Source: Aradus depressus
Lineage: Eukaryota > Arthropoda > Insecta > Hemiptera > Aradidae
NCBI GenBank assembly: GCA_963662175.1
Contig: OY759214.1
Coordinates: 13,888,001-13,952,000 of the forward strand
Direction of reading: 5' to 3'
DNA: 64,000 bases
Shown here: piece by piece, positions 27,171 through 39,374 of the stretch
Layout: each line of letters begins with the position of its first letter
Numbering within the stretch: the first letter of the stretch is position 1
Made by a program: the position numbers and the translations under genes
Notes under the pieces: model-generated
Databases searched by the model: none
Told to the model about the DNA's origin: nothing
What the model saw: only the letters and a program-made list of their open reading frames with translations

Positions 27171-30100
27171 GTAAGCTGATGGCTTATAAATTCTTGTTTA
27201 TTTTTTTAATTAGATAAAATTAATTTGAAAACATTTCAGTTACTTACAGACTTTGAGAATTGGGATATTCTGATATGTGAATACAAGATTGAATAGTCAG
27301 AATGTGTTGTAGTTGCAAGTTGTGTCAGAATGTTTACCCTGTAAATTTATTTTCAGATGTCACTCTCGCTGAATTTGCTGACTCCAGATCTCCTAACGCT
27401 AAGGGTCGTCTAAGGAAATCCAAGAACGTTCTATCTGAAGGTATTTTTTTTCTTTAAATTTTTAATCGTTTGATGATTGTGTTTTTATTATTTAGCTTCG
27501 TTGATTTCGTAAATTTGCAGACTACTTGTATTTTGATAATAATCAGATATGGGATATAGAGTTTAATTTTTATTTCTTCATCTAAACTATTTCCAAAATG
27601 TATTTCGCTATTTTGTTCATAATGACAATTAGCAGTGCGATTTCATACTAGTGCCGCTCCTATTGACGGGACCCTATTAGAGTAAGTCGGTCCGTGCCCC
27701 GACGTGTAACTGAAACAGTTAGGAACTTAATATTTTATTGTCTTACATTATTTGATTACAATCGATGAAATGTACTTGTCTGAACGCTTAGAATGTATTT
27801 ATGTAATATCGGCTTCGGAAAATAGTTATTTGTATATTAAATGTTTTTGTCATAAAGTAGGCCCCTGAGATTAGAAGCAACATCTTTTATTGGACGCATG
27901 ATTAAATGTACCTATTTAAAAACCTAATTTCTTAAGAAAATATCACAATTTGGTAGGAGGTTCTATAACCAAATATGAGAGCCTCCCAACAGCAACTTGT
28001 AAATTTCGTCACAAGACGTTTTTCTTTGCGCAAAAATCAAAATTATAAGCCTACAAAAATTACTCTCTTCTTTTTTTACTTTGACTCAACAAAAATCGAT
28101 CTGATATAAAGAAGGATCAAGTTCTAATCAGCAAAATCGAACCAACAGTAGGGAAGATAGGCGAAATAAGGAAAAGAAATACTTTTTTTTGTAATATTGT
28201 TTCGCAAAATATATATGTCCAGTATGTGGAAGTATTTATGGTATCGCTACAATCTTCAGTCACGATTTAACAAATTCTAAGTGAAAAAAATGGAATATAT
28301 AAGTATAAAATTTCGTCTCTAAATGGAAATCTAAATATTTCAGATTTATCAGAAAATATTTTTCAGATCTTCATGTAGATACGAAATTTTATGTTTAAAA
28401 GTATTCCATTTTTTTAGACAATACAGTTCAGAATATGAACCTGTTTGACTTCCACTTAGTATTTGTTAAGCCTTGGCTGAGGACGTAGTAGCAATACCAA
28501 AAGTTTTTTCATGTTTTGTATATATTTTGTGCATTTCCACGTCTTTGTATCTAAGCAAAATTACTCACGTTGAGGGAGGGGGGAAAAAAATTGCGTTTAC
28601 CTATCTTAAAAATCCGCTAACTTTATGCCGCATCTGCATTCACAAACATTTTATGCATTGCAATACTTTTGTTTTCCTTACTGTATTTTTTATTATTTAT
28701 TTTTTTCAGTTCGAAGGATAAGTACAAGTGAAGACATTCCCCTGGAGGAAGCTACCGACGATGCTGATGCTGTTGTATTAAACTTCAATAAAAATGATGA
28801 AGAAACAGGTAATTCATCAATTAAATTTTTCAAGTGGACAATCAATTTATTATTATTATATTTAAACATTATGTTCTCACATAAGTACGGTATAACAGTC
28901 AGACCAGCTGCATCCTCATTTCTTCGTGACATCAATTCGGAGTTCATTCGAAAGAAATTATAATAAAATTAACATGTTAATTAATATGGGTCATCTTATA
29001 AGTATAATATAATTAAAATATAAAAATATATTAGAGATCGGAAAAACTTTGCCGTTATTTCAGACCGAAAAAGAGGAGAAAAAAGTGGGTGAATCATAGT
29101 TTGTGAATTTAGCCAGCTTGAATTAATCACTCCCTCTCTATTCACTCTTCCGTTATGGTTGGAAATCAATAGGTGTCTTATTTCTGAAACTTTAGAGAAA
29201 ATTTTAAATATTTATTATTTTTATCTTATATATTTTTCAAGTCAAGGATATTATTTAAAAAAATTGTTATTATATTTTATGACAACAAAAAATTCCTTTG
29301 GCTGGTGAATTTTATATTATGTTACTATTATGTACAGATTTGTTTTAGTTATTGTGTATATTAGAATGAATGGTTTTGTATGTAGAGAGAGTGAGTGAAC
29401 CTAGCTATCCCCACCCTTGGAGCTATGCCAGTTGTCCTCTAACCGCTGTGCTGAATAAAAAATAAAAAAGTGGGAAGATAACGTATTTTTTTTATGAAAA
29501 ATTTCGTCCCACAACATCTTACTATCACATATGAAAATTTTGTTTTGATACATTTATAAAATTGGCAGTCGTTGGAGTTTTTGAGTTAGGACCCCTTCTA
29601 TGATCCTCTCTCATCGATCCTGGACCCACATATGAAATTTCGTGTCGATACTCGAATGCCTCGAGTATCGATACTCAAACTCGTGCATCCCTACTGAGCT
29701 CAAGTCGCTACCGGTGCCATTGTCCTAGGTAGAATTCAATATTAGTCTAATTCCGTTGTAAAACGCTATATAGACTATATTTCAATTTGGCTGTGAAATT
29801 TCATGAAAATCTTATCTGTGTGATGTTGGAACATGGCCAGAAATGCCATTTCAACTTTAGTAATATAGATTTATTATTTTGCCAGGATCAACTATTTGTT
29901 GAATAACCCAATCAATAGGCTTATGACTGAAGGGAATAATTTTGAGATAGATTGGTTCTATGACAGCCATAATAAAATAAAGAGTAAAATTACTAGTGTC
30001 CTCATAAATAATACTTGTCTTAGTTATAAGTAGAGGCAGGATTTTTATGCAGTGAAAAATTACAAAACATGCCATAAAATATGCAGTTTAAAATGCTAAA

Positions 30101-33100
30101 TATGCAGTATAAAATATAAAAATATGCTGTAAAACATGTCAAAATGTGAGTTTTTATGCAGTAGAAAATTGAAATAAAAAAAAAAGTAATTTTATTTAAC
30201 AGACACATTTTTTTTTTTTTTTAAATATATATTGTGAATAATTTAGGCTAACGAACAAGTATATTTCTAAATTCTCTTCCGTAATGTTATGTCTGCGGTC
30301 ACATAAAATTCTTTTTTATACGATGAAAAAGAGCGTTCCTCATCAACAGTCGTGGGCGCGAAGTTGAAGGAACTTAACATTTTTGTGTCCCAGTCTTCCT
30401 CGCCTAGAAGGGATTTATTGATGGTTCTCAATTTTGTTAACCCAAAATTTTTTTTAGTATGTCATCATTCTTTGTTTTAAGTACATTACCGGTTTTGTCA
30501 AGAATCGAATCGATTTTTATTTCCGCATCTTCCAACGATAGAAACACTTTCATTTAACGGTATCCCTTTCTTTTCAAGTTTTTTTTTTATCGAATCTACC
30601 AAAAAAGAGCAATGCGTTTTTACGAATGTCAATGATTTTGCAAGGTTAAGGTTCTATTAATGTAGTGACCTAATAAAACTTTTATTTTTCTTCATTTTTT
30701 TCATTCTACCTCCAAAAATTGACAAAATATTGATATTTTGCGCGAAATATTTATTTTATGAAAAATTCTTTAAATATCCAATTTTATGCAATATTCTTCA
30801 AATACGCAAAAATATGCAGTATAAGATTTAGTCTAGGGTACCCTAGATGCTTGATTCGGAAAGATAATTGATCTCCTGGGTCGTATCTGGTGGTAAACAA
30901 AATATGTATTTTCATAAAAATCCGGTCTCTAGTGATAAGGTATGAACTATACTAGTAATAAAATAGAATATTACACTATAATACCTTTAGTAAAATTGTT
31001 CATAGTTATATTTGATTCATATACAAATATTGTTATATATGTATCTTTGTGGGTTTATAAAATAAATAAATATATATTTTTTTTACCTAATTAAATGTAT
31101 TCAACTTTTTATTTTTCTAGGTGTAAGGCAGTCCTTAGAAGAGAATAATAATGATATTTTCCATGAATACCCTTTAAAAATCTGGTTGCTCCTGTCCGAA
31201 TACATCAGACCTGAAGATGTGGCTTCCTTCTCTCTCATTTGTAAAGATTCTTTAAGCGTGGTAAACACTCCACTCTTTTGGATAAGGCTGTACAAGAGGT
31301 ATACTTTTGAGAAAACACTATACCTTTAGTAAAATTGTTCATAGTTATATTATAAGTTATTTATATAAATACAGTATATCTATGGTCACAGGGAATAAGT
31401 TGTTAAGTCGTAAAAAGACTAAAATGAGTTAAGTGCACTGTGATGATCTCCCAAGCCATCTGCGCACTGTAAAGAAGTTGGGAGCTCAGAACTCTAATAC
31501 TTTCGGAATAATAAAGATGTGGGTTTCTTGGTATCTCGTTAAATTGTGTATGTTCTCGGTTAAATCAACTTAATCTACTTCTTTGAGGAATCATTCACGA
31601 GATAACTGCATTTAACCATTTATTCACTACGGCATACTATTCCAAGTGGAGAGAGCGTTTTCGGTTAAATCGACTTTAGAGAGGCATCATTCACGAGTAT
31701 TTCAAAAAGTACCTACGGTTAGTAATTAGGTAAGTGTGTATAAAAATTAGGTAAGGGTGGTCAATGATTAGGTAAGTGATGGGGAATGATTAGGTAACTA
31801 AGGGAAAATCAAAGAAAGGATTTACAAAATTCATTTTCATTCACTCCTATAGATTTAGAAGATATATGATTAATAATGATGCAAACCTAATTTATTTATT
31901 CTAAAAAACTGGATTTACACGATTAATGCAAAAGTAAAAAAGTGCTGCCCTGAAAAGTTACGAATTTAGACATACCAATTTATTCCCTGTGAACACAGAT
32001 ATTTACGTAGAGATTAATAGATGTTATGACATATGTCGAGTGACGACTTCTATGCAAGTCACATTGGAGACTAAACTTCTTATTTGCAATTCTACCAATT
32101 TTAAAATTAAGCAACTGCACCTTGAAAGAAATTTCTAAGTTGAGGAACGCGGACATATTGTGGAAACTTGTAATAAATAAATAAAACAAACTTATTTTTT
32201 GAAATATTGTCTATTCCACTAAAGAAAGTAGTCCACTTTAGTGGAATAGACAATATTTCAAAAAATAAGTTTGTTTTACTTGAAAGAAATGTTTTGTATA
32301 AAGGCGTCAGTAATTTGCGAACGTATTTATAGAAGAAGAAAAAGTAGAAATCCCTGTAATCAGTGAAAGATTGCTATTATATATATGATGTTGAAACGTA
32401 ATCTGGTATGTCACTAAAAAATCGAAAATGCACCTTCTGCAGAATCCTCGAAAGACAAAACGAATTAGATAAATATGTCTCGTATGTTACCAGTCTTAAA
32501 GTTTCTTGCGTGAAGCCCAGAATATTAAATTTCAATTTCTCCTATGTTATCTGTCTTACTTTCTTTTCTGCATTAACCCCAAAATCCAAGATCCCTCCAA
32601 ACTGCTGCAAACTTTTGCAGAAACGTCATGAATCTTAGAAAATATATGGATGGAACTCCTATTGCCTTTTTTTTTTTTTTTTTTTTTTTGTTTTTAGAAA
32701 CACTTTAGTGGCAATATGTCTCTTATTATGTTACGTTATGATCTAATACTAATACGTTATGATCAAGTTTTCACACTCCCTCTGCCATCGTCCATGTTGG
32801 CTAAAAATAGTTGACTTAAGTCGTGAAACTTGTGAAACCTTATATTGAATTTCATATCGATACATTCATACATTCGCTGAAAATTAATACGTGTCGCCTA
32901 TATGCATTTTTGTAGAATATTGTATACAATAAAGGAGTTCAAATAGTTGCTTTTTTTGATTATTTGATCACATTTGGTTGTCAAATGACTTCTTAAAACT
33001 TAAATAATGTTTCTTTAGGACTAAGATGGTTATTTTACTAGTTATATAACATATAGTTGTGTGTTTCTACTCACAATTTGAGTATAAATGATGACTAACC

Positions 33101-36100
33101 TTAATAAGAAATAAAGAAAAACCTGTTTTTTTTTAAGTATTGTCTATTTCACAAAATATATATATAAAATATGTGAGTACTTTCGGTATTGCAACCATCT
33201 TCAGCCACCAATACCGGTATTAGTTGTCGTGGCTGAAGATGGTAGCAATGATGAAAGTACTCCTATATTATATATATTTTGTGAAATAGACAATATTTTT
33301 TAAAAAACATACATTTTTTCTTTAATTTTTAATGTTTATTCTGTTATATAATTGTAGACATTACCGAAAAGCAAACCTTCCGAAGTGTCTGTCTCGGCAG
33401 TGTCTCCAGGTGCGGACAGGTCTGAAAGCTAACGTGGTCAGAGCTTTGTACCACTTCTATCCGCAGTTTAGTTCCTCCCTCAACGATAAGTCAAAACAGA
33501 TCACATTCAGTTCTCTTATTGGACATGTCTGTCTAAGGTCATGGATACAGTGCATTGATGGAAAGGTGAGCTATTTTATTTTAGTTTTTACTTCCCCAAC
33601 TAAACGAAGTACAGGGGAATTTATATAATCGATCAGAATTTCTTGTTTTCCGACCCCTTGATTCCAAAATGTAAAAAAAAAAAACAAGCAGGTTCTCGGA
33701 TGGGTGTGTTTCTCCTCTCTGCACCCTAAATCAGAGGAAATTACTGGGCCGTGTAACTCTACAAAGGTGGCATTTGTAACTAAGTGCGGCCCTTGAGGTC
33801 CACACGGCAAACTTCCCAGCATGATATGAAATCATTAATAATAATAACAATTACAGATGTGAAATTTCATCATGATTCGAACATCCGTTAATCCGTTATC
33901 AATTTTTATGCTTAGCCGGCCCCCCTCCCCCCTCCATAGCTCCTCTCCTGATAAGAATTCGAAGACATCACACACTCTATTTTTCAATTTGGCTTTCAAG
34001 GATACTACATGTTAAATTTCATTAAAATCCGATCATCCGTTGATGAGCTAGACCTATTTTTATGTTTAGCCCCCTCACAACTCACAACCTCTCCTACCGT
34101 TAAGAATTTTGAGACGTCATACACACTATTTTTCAATTCGCCTTTAAGAATACTACATGTGAAATTTCATGACAATCCGACCATCCGTTAATGAGCTAGA
34201 ACAAATTTTATTCTTAGCCCCCCTCACAACCCCCCACGCACGTACGTACAAACACACACACACGCACATCTTTCCAAAAATAGTGTAAAAATACTGTAAT
34301 GACCTTGAAACATAAAAATATGTTGATAATTTTGATTTCGTTTTTCGGACCCATTACAATAACTTCCCTATATGCTGCGAAGTCAAAAAAAAAATTACGT
34401 AAGGCTTTTTTAAAGCTAATTTGACCCCCCCCCCCCCCCCCCCCTCCCAAATGCCTTACGTAATTTATGAATGACCCCTATGTATGTTTGTAAACATGTT
34501 AACTCCCGATAGATTGATATATTGACACGAAATTTTATGTGTGTATCCAAAACCCCATAAGGGCACCTATTGAGTTTTAGCCGAAGGGAAGGGAGGCTGA
34601 ACAAAAATACTTCTGATATAGGTACTATCGATGTAATGAATATATCGAAACGAAATTCAGTAAGAGGATTCAGAAGTCGCTGTGTAAGTCAACTATTGAT
34701 TTTTAGCTAAATCGGTCGATTGGTGATAAAGGAGAACTAAAAGTTAGTTGATTAATTAGTTGTGGAACAATACATTGCCGGATGTTTTTGACAATGACAG
34801 GACGCTAGAGGTGGAACATAAAAGGTACTATAAACGGTTTCATCCATTAAGGAACAAATCTCCTTAGAAGAGCAAGTACGGGTTCTTCAAATTAGTCAAC
34901 TTTTTTTTTCGCAGCCTTAAAAGTTAGGTTCTACTACCCTCAACCGTCCGCAAATGTTCACACAAGATTTCTTAAATATTAATTCGATAATGTTTTTTAA
35001 ATAATAATGATGAACAATTATTCATTGTTTTGATAATAAGCGAAAAAGAATTTCATCACTTGAGAATTGATAATTAACTCAATTTTTATTGTCTTTCCAA
35101 TCTTTTATTTATTATTATTATTTTTGTAGGAATCTGAAGATGGTAAGAAGTGGGTGTACAATTTCAAACTTAGCAACAGGAACCTGAATGATGTAGTCAC
35201 TGGTTATAAGAAGCAGCATATGCTCAATTGTAAAAACAATATACATTTTAATACTGATGAAAGCTGTAAGTTATTAAAAGTAAGTATAGTTTATTATATA
35301 ATACTCTATTTGAAAGTTTTTAATAATAATATAATTTTTGATAACTTGTGACACTATAGGCGAAGTCCATGTAATCCATCAGAAATTGGATGTGGAGTTT
35401 TCAACGGAATTGTTGTTTTCCGATCCCTTGATTTCAAAAATGAAAAAAAAAAATGTTTCTGTGAACACAATAACTTCCAATAGAATGAATGTATCATCAC
35501 AATATTTTACATGTATACCCAGAATCCTATAGGAAAACACCTATTAATTTTCAGCGGAATCAGCGGACATTAGTGAGACTCAATTCAAAAACCCTCATAA
35601 CAACTTATGTAATGAATATATAGATATGACGTTTTATATTTTAATTCCAAACCCCACTAGGATGACACCTGTTAATTTTCCGTGGAATTGACCGAAGGGA
35701 AAGGGGGGATCCGGGGGAGGCTCAACTCAGAAACCACAATAACTGCCGATATAATGAATGTATCGACACATAATTTAGTATGAGGATTCAGAAGTCCCAT
35801 GTTACTCAACTATTAATAATTATCAATAAAACTTAGTTGATTAATTTGCGCTGGGTAAGTACATTGACTGTGATTCACCGCTGAATTTTTTTGTTTGTGA
35901 AGTTCATAAAAAAATTGTTTATAGAATTTATTAAATGTGTGAAAAAAAGGGCAATATGACAAACCGCAAGTGAAAAATAAACTTTATTGCTTAGTGTGAA
36001 TTAAGTGCCGGTATTCATCACAGGAGTTTTGAAGGCTATACAAACGCATCTCACATGTTTGCTGTCTTTGCTTCCGTTCGGGCGTATTTTCTGGGTAGTC

Positions 36101-37083
36101 TTGTCCTCTCTGTCTAGTATAGTGCATCTTCCGGAACTGTCCATTCTGTCTAGTGAGTGAAATGTATATACTACAAGAAATTTAAATACGAACTACCGGC
36201 TTTCGCATTACACCATCTTCAAGTTTAGTTATAAACTAAAGCGGCAGTTTCACATAGCAGTCGACTGCTATAACAGTTGAAATTTTGGTGGGGGATGCTT
36301 CAAATTGTTATAGAAGTATTGTTATGTTGTGTTTGACAATATTTGCAAATGTGTATAGAAGTAACATTTGCAAGATGGCACGGAACAAAAAAAACTGATG
36401 AATTGTGTTATATTATCCCATGCTTATTAGTTGAAAAAAAAAATTAAATACAGTAGAGTTCCGCCAATCCGGACTAGATGGGACCGGACCCCGTCCGGAT
36501 CACCGATAGTCCGGATTAAACGGAATTTGCTGTAAAATGCACGTGATAAATATTTTAGCGATTTTTTTTTCACATAAATACATCTTTTTCTTCAGCTTAA
36601 TTTTATTTTGTGTAAGTATACATTATGTAGTATTGAAAATAAAAGAGAGCCTGATGAAGAGGACAACGTCGAAAGCCGTCTTGTATCAAATAATATTTGT
36701 TAAGAGGTCAGGCTAATCTTTATTTTACAACCTGTGAAATAATCACTTCTCACTACATCTTTCAATCAATCATTTATCTTTCATCTAATCGAAGCTTTAA
36801 TTGGTTGCAGGTGGTGTGTAAGGAGTACATGAGCATGCCGTCTGTAATGGGGATGCGGCTGCGGTCCTTGGAGACCGTGACTGGGGGTGCCCGGAGCCAA
36901 GCTTGCCTCAGGTTCAGCTCGGCCCCTCTCTCCAAGATGGGTCCCCACTCAGAGCTGGGCTCACTCACCCTCCGACTGGAGCCAGTCCTCAGGCCGACTG
37001 TCCTCCCCTGGTGGGACCCAGGCTATACGGAGCACAGTCTGTGTCCCGTGTGTCGGCCCCCCACTCTCATCACATGGGATTAG
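27101..37083 (+). CDS. TMEM183: TMEM183 homologue, whole locus (seven exons in order)
   Basis: Exons at 27101-27170, 27357-27440, 28710-28808, 31121-31298, 33358-33565, 35130-35279 and 36811-37083 follow the human TMEM183A protein from start to end. The first six join with matching phases (1,1,1,2,0,0) to 263 codons. Landmarks are DVTLAEFADS, the F-box-like stretch IWLLLSEYIRPEDV..FSLICK..FWIRLYKRHYR, and the C-terminal LEPVL..WWDPGY. TMEM183 is a conserved membrane protein of poorly known function. The hydrophobic segment expected after exon 6 and the following STDMR-like exon are missing from this order (see 44675-44752). Joined as it stands the protein has 353 residues. Confidence 0.88.
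27357..27440 (+). CDS. TMEM183: TMEM183 exon 2
   Basis: Acceptor TTTTCAG. It encodes DVTLAEFADSRSPNAKGRLR, matching RVTVADYADSDP..SGRVKK of the human protein. Donor GAAG|GTATTT, phase 1. Confidence 0.9.
28190..28520. repeat. Degenerate foldback element with ribozyme-like remnants
   Basis: An inverted core (minus strand near 28230-28262: GACTGAAGATTGTAGCGATACC) faces a plus-strand core (28470-28505: TGGCTGAGGACGTAGTAGC). TTCCACTTAGTATTTGTTAAG before the second also precedes the 18.4-kb motif. Too mutated to be active. Confidence 0.4.
28710..28808 (+). CDS. TMEM183: TMEM183 exon 3
   Basis: Acceptor TTTTTTCAG. It encodes an acidic linker (RRISTSEDIPLEEATDD) like the low-complexity acidic region of vertebrate TMEM183. 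Donor ACAG|GTAATT, phase 1. Confidence 0.85.
29500..29690 (-). repeat. Periodic repeat fragment and a possible hAT end
   Basis: Inverse module words (GATACATTTATAAAATTGG, CAGTCGTTGGAGTTTTTGAG) precede TCGAGTATCGATACTC and a GTGCATCCCTA end like hAT termini. Confidence 0.3.
30050..30840 (-). pseudogene. hAT-like transposase C-terminal remnant
   Basis: With two or three frameshifts the minus strand reads KKLEKKGIPLNESVSIV, then KTKNDDILKKILG, then SLLGEEDWDTKML, then VDEERSFSSYKK and NITEENLEIYL. This is the VExERSFS..K..ENLE pattern of the hAT C-terminal dimerisation domain. AT-rich flanks repeat ATATGCAG words. It is dead and sits in TMEM183 intron 3. Confidence 0.55.
30977..31351 (+). repeat. 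36-bp direct repeat flanking TMEM183 exon 4
   Basis: TACCTTTAGTAAAATTGTTC and ATAGTTATAT occur at 30980-31012 and again at 31319-31350, one on each side of the exon, with one or two differences. Confidence 0.75.
31121..31298 (+). CDS. TMEM183: TMEM183 exon 4, F-box-like segment
   Basis: Acceptor TTTTTCTAG. It encodes YPLKIWLLLSEYIRPEDV, then SFSLICKDSLSVVN and FWIRLYKR, the most conserved block of the family. Donor AAGAG|GTATAC, phase 2. A 36-bp direct repeat lies on both sides of the exon. Confidence 0.95.
32135..32278. mobile_element. Short foldback element with 12-bp target duplication
   Basis: It opens TTCTAAGTTGAGGAACGCGG and consists mainly of a palindrome centred near 32230 (AAACAAACTTATTTTTTG, then TCTATTCCACTAAAG, inverted after AAGTAGTC). 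CTTGAAAGAAAT duplicates at 32123-32134 and 32279-32290. The ribozyme core seen in longer copies has been lost from the centre. Confidence 0.8.
33170..33209 (-). ncRNA. Hammerhead-like ribozyme motif
   Basis: Minus-strand RNA: GGUGG, CUGAAGA, U, hairpin GGUU-GCAA-UACC, GAA, AGUACU, C, ACAUA. Stem III is palindromic. The first stem I pair is lost (A opposite G), so this copy is probably weak or dead. Confidence 0.4.
33227..33267 (+). ncRNA. Hammerhead-like ribozyme motif, damaged stem II
   Basis: CGUGG, CUGAAGA, U, GGUA-GCAA-UGAU, GAA, AGUACU, C, CUAUA. Core and palindromic stem III are kept but stem II has changed from UACC to UGAU. Confidence 0.35.
33358..33565 (+). CDS. TMEM183: TMEM183 exon 5
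   Basis: Acceptor ATTGTAG. It encodes HYRKANLPKCLSRQCL and VVRALYHFYPQFSS, matching HYTLDASLPLRLRPE and VIRSLYHMYEPF. Donor AAAG|GTGAGC, phase 0. Confidence 0.95.
33595..34391 (+). repeat. Periodic repeat, variant with about 140-bp unit
   Basis: It starts ACTTCCCCAACTAAACGAAG. A second kind of unit (TACTACATGTTAAATTTCAT, then AATCCGATCATCCGTTGATG, AGCTAGA, TTTAGCCCCCTCACAAC) occurs about 2.5 times. The end carries ACTTCCCTATATGCTGCGAAG. Confidence 0.5.
34392..34479. mobile_element. Short relative of the 15.7-kb MITE
   Basis: ATTACGTAAGGC and its inverse GCCTTACGTAAT enclose TTTAAAGCTAATTTGA and a poly(C) tract. The right end reads TTATGAATGACCCC as in the longer copy. Almost all the interior is deleted. 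Confidence 0.65.
34480..35890 (+). repeat. Periodic repeat copies around TMEM183 exon 6
   Basis: Two copies (about 34480-34780 and 35355-35890) show the family modules and the terminal GCTGGGTAAGTACATTGAC. Exon 6 lies between them in unique sequence. Confidence 0.5.
35130..35279 (+). CDS. TMEM183: TMEM183 exon 6
   Basis: Acceptor TTTTGTAG. It encodes KKWVYNFKLSN and NTDESCKLLK, matching PMWEFNFKFKK and NPDQDCCLLQ. Donor AAAA|GTAAGT, phase 0. In the human protein the membrane segment follows at once; here only intron follows. Confidence 0.93.
36450..36530. repeat. Single terminus of a pogo/Tigger-like element
   Basis: TACAGTAGAGTTCCGCCAAT continuing CCGGACTAG, and GATAGTCCGGATTAAACGG, resemble Tigger-type ends beginning at a TA. 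No partner end was found. Confidence 0.4.
36640..36700 (+). ncRNA. Weak hammerhead-like motif
   Basis: CCUGAUGA, then AGAGGACAACGUC and GAAAGCCGUCUUG, follow the CUGAUGA-hairpin-GAAA order, but stem III is not a clean palindrome. It is listed as a possible diverged member only. Confidence 0.25.
36811..37083 (+). CDS. TMEM183: TMEM183 terminal exon
   Basis: Acceptor GGTTGCAG, phase 0, running to the TAG at 37081-37083. The C-terminal half (LTLRLEPVLRPTVLPWWDPG) matches VILDPVHSVRLFDWWHPQ. The exon is much richer in G+C than its surroundings. Its N-terminal 50 residues (KEYMSMPSVMGM..) are not clearly matched in the human protein. Confidence 0.8.
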   Translation: MVCKEYMSMPSVMGMRLRSLETVTGGARSQACLRFSSAPLSKMGPHSELGSLTLRLEPVLRPTVLPWWDPGYTEHSLCPVCRPPTLITWD

Positions 37084-37114
37084 GTCACAAGACTTAAAAC
37101 AAGTTCTGGGCATG

Positions 37115-37136
37115 AATAAAGTTGTTTTTTAATAAA
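37115..37136 (+). terminator. TMEM183 polyadenylation signals
   Basis: AATAAA occurs at 37115-37120 and again at 37131-37136, 32 and 48 bases after the stop codon, followed by a T-rich stretch. Confidence 0.65.
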
Positions 37137-37346
37137 ATTGTTTGGCACAAAACACACTGCAACAGTTCTACAACGTAGAAGGGAAAGATTATTTTTATCT
37201 TCTCTATAGAACTGAGAACTGATACGTTTTGGGAGTCACAAAATATTGATTAAAAGTATAAATTAATAAAAAAGAAATTAATCTATTCACCCTTTGGGAA
37301 GATGTGGTGAATCTGGAAGATAGATGTACTTCATTTCGCCATATCA

Positions 37347-37421
37347 AGCATCTATCAATTAAACTTTTCTTTTTTTTTTCCCCAAGCATCTATCAATTAA
37401 ACTTTTTTTTTTTTTTTCCCT
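37347..37421. repeat. Tandem duplication of about 37 bp
   Basis: AAGCATCTATCAATTAAAC followed by a T/C tract is present twice in direct succession. Confidence 0.8.
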
Positions 37422-38579
37422 TTAACTATTGATTCTGAAATAGTTGCCTTGTCGCCATGTCATCCCAGAAATATCGTCGGCTTTTATATTCTAGGATGAA
37501 AACTTACTGTTAATTTTGAATCAATGTTGTATATTCCTCTATTTTCTTCAACGTTTTTCCATCTTACTACTAATCTTTCAATCCCCCTTATAAAAAAGTG
37601 TTTGGGTTTTGATCCCAAAAATATAAAAGGACTGTTTTTTATCTCTTCCGATGAATCCATCCGCTGCTCAATGAGAAAGTCTGGAGACTCCGGAACTGAT
37701 GATTATCTGTAGAGGCTGTATCGGGAGAATACGGTGTCTCACTTATAATTTCCCGACCCAAGTGGTGTAGTTTTGTAGTGTCTTTCTACTATTGAGAGTT
37801 CTCGCATTGTCCTGGTGGAATAAAAACCAAAGAAGAACTCTTTTTTTTTCTACCAAGACTAGCTTTAGTTGGTCAAGTTGTTGGCAGTAGATTCGTAATG
37901 GTCTGGTTACATTTTAAAAATGTTTAATGGATCATTTCATTGATGCCACACTAAATAACACCTTTCGCGAATTGAGGCCTCTCCTAGCCTGCAGCATTGG
38001 ATTTTCACTTTCATTCTTCCACCACTTTTTTTTTAATTTCTTTTTTAAACTCGTAAATCATTACACGCCAAAGCTGTTGACGTGTCACTTTCATTTCAAA
38101 ATATAAATTAAAGAAAAAATTGTTTTTTTTTTCCTTCACCATAGAAAGATGAAAAAATGTGTTATTAACCACTTTTCAAACACTGTTGATAAATCATAAT
38201 CTCGAGAACTTGACCTAATAAAGTAAACAGTATTAATAATTTCGAAAAACTGACCTTACTTTTGGGATGTCCTGATAATTTGTGATGTCTGGCTGTCATA
38301 GGTGACATGCGTCTGAGATTGGTCGGTAGTGTCAGTGTAGAGAGTCATTGTTTTTTGTTGATGGGTCCTGTCAATTTGCAGTAACAACAATAAATATAGA
38401 GAAACCTCCCGAAGTTAGTTTTTTTATTTTTTTTTTTTTCCATAAAATGTTTTAAATAAATTTTTACGGTGTTGGAGGCAAGGAGGAGCAAAAACATGAC
38501 AATATAACTTAGAAATTAAATATTTATTTTATAGACACATCAATTTTATACAAAACAAAAAAATCTTTTCAAATTGATT

Positions 38580-38855
38580 AAAACATTGTTGACATCTAGG
38601 CTACTGGTAACATCTGTAAGGCACAAATTAGCTGCGACAGGCCCACATTTTAGTTTTGCTGCTCGCCGCTTGAAGGTTTTGTAGCTAGTGGACAAATAAT
38701 GATTGCGATGACATCAGCCCCACATTTCATAGCTGACGGACCTTGCTTTCAAATAAACAATGTGGACATGAGCCCGAGTGGAGGTCCTATATTTTGCCTA
38801 TTTAGGGTAGGGATCTTTAACGAGTACCTGACATCGCACAGGCTCGATATATCTA
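38580..38855 (-). mobile_element. Inverted second copy of the chimeric SINE
   Basis: The sequence is the reverse complement of 19400-19665: SINE body up to the GTCCAC junction, then the same foreign segment (GGTAACATCTGTAAGGCAC, CATAGCTGACGGACCTTGC). Both copies share the junction base for base. Confidence 0.85.
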
Positions 38856-39374
38856 GTGAATATTTACATTTAATAATGTATCTTCTTCCATGTTTTCTTG
38901 TTATTGTGTTAAACAGTAGACTATTGTGTATTGTACATTTTATGTTCTAAAAAAAATCACTAATAATAATGTATCTTAATGTTATAGGACTGACCATGTA
39001 TGTGTAATTTAGTGTTTTTTAAATAGATACTCTTAACAACAAAAAAAAGTGAGGGATGAATTTGAAGTCGTATGTGATATAAAGAAGAACATTTATTATC
39101 TATCTTGTAAAATGTCGTGATAGAAGTTTTCAAAAGTAATTTGATTTATTTAAAATTTTTATAGAGTTTAGATGAGAGTGTACAGAGAATATATTTGTTT
39201 CATACGGAATCCAGTTTATTTTGTTATTTTTAATGTAATTAAAGCATGGTATTACTTTGAAACAAGTAAAGCATATGTATGTAAATATAATGAAAGAATA
39301 TATATAAAAAAAAATGTTTGCTTGATTTGTTTCCCAAAAAGTATGAAGTTATTGTTACAAATGTTAAAAAAGTG

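Larger units (their letters stand above)
33115..33310. mobile_element. Foldback element with two opposed ribozyme-like cores
   Basis: The arms TATTGTCTATTTCACAAAAT and its inverse enclose two hammerhead-like motifs facing each other. The centre is AATACCGGTATT. It lies in TMEM183 intron 4, 50 bp before exon 5. Confidence 0.75.

Noticed and set aside
35280..35351. Hydrophobic readthrough after TMEM183 exon 6 as the membrane segment
   Set aside because: It follows a strong GTAAGT donor, lacks similarity to the conserved segment, and stops soon after. AT-rich introns often translate as hydrophobic residues.
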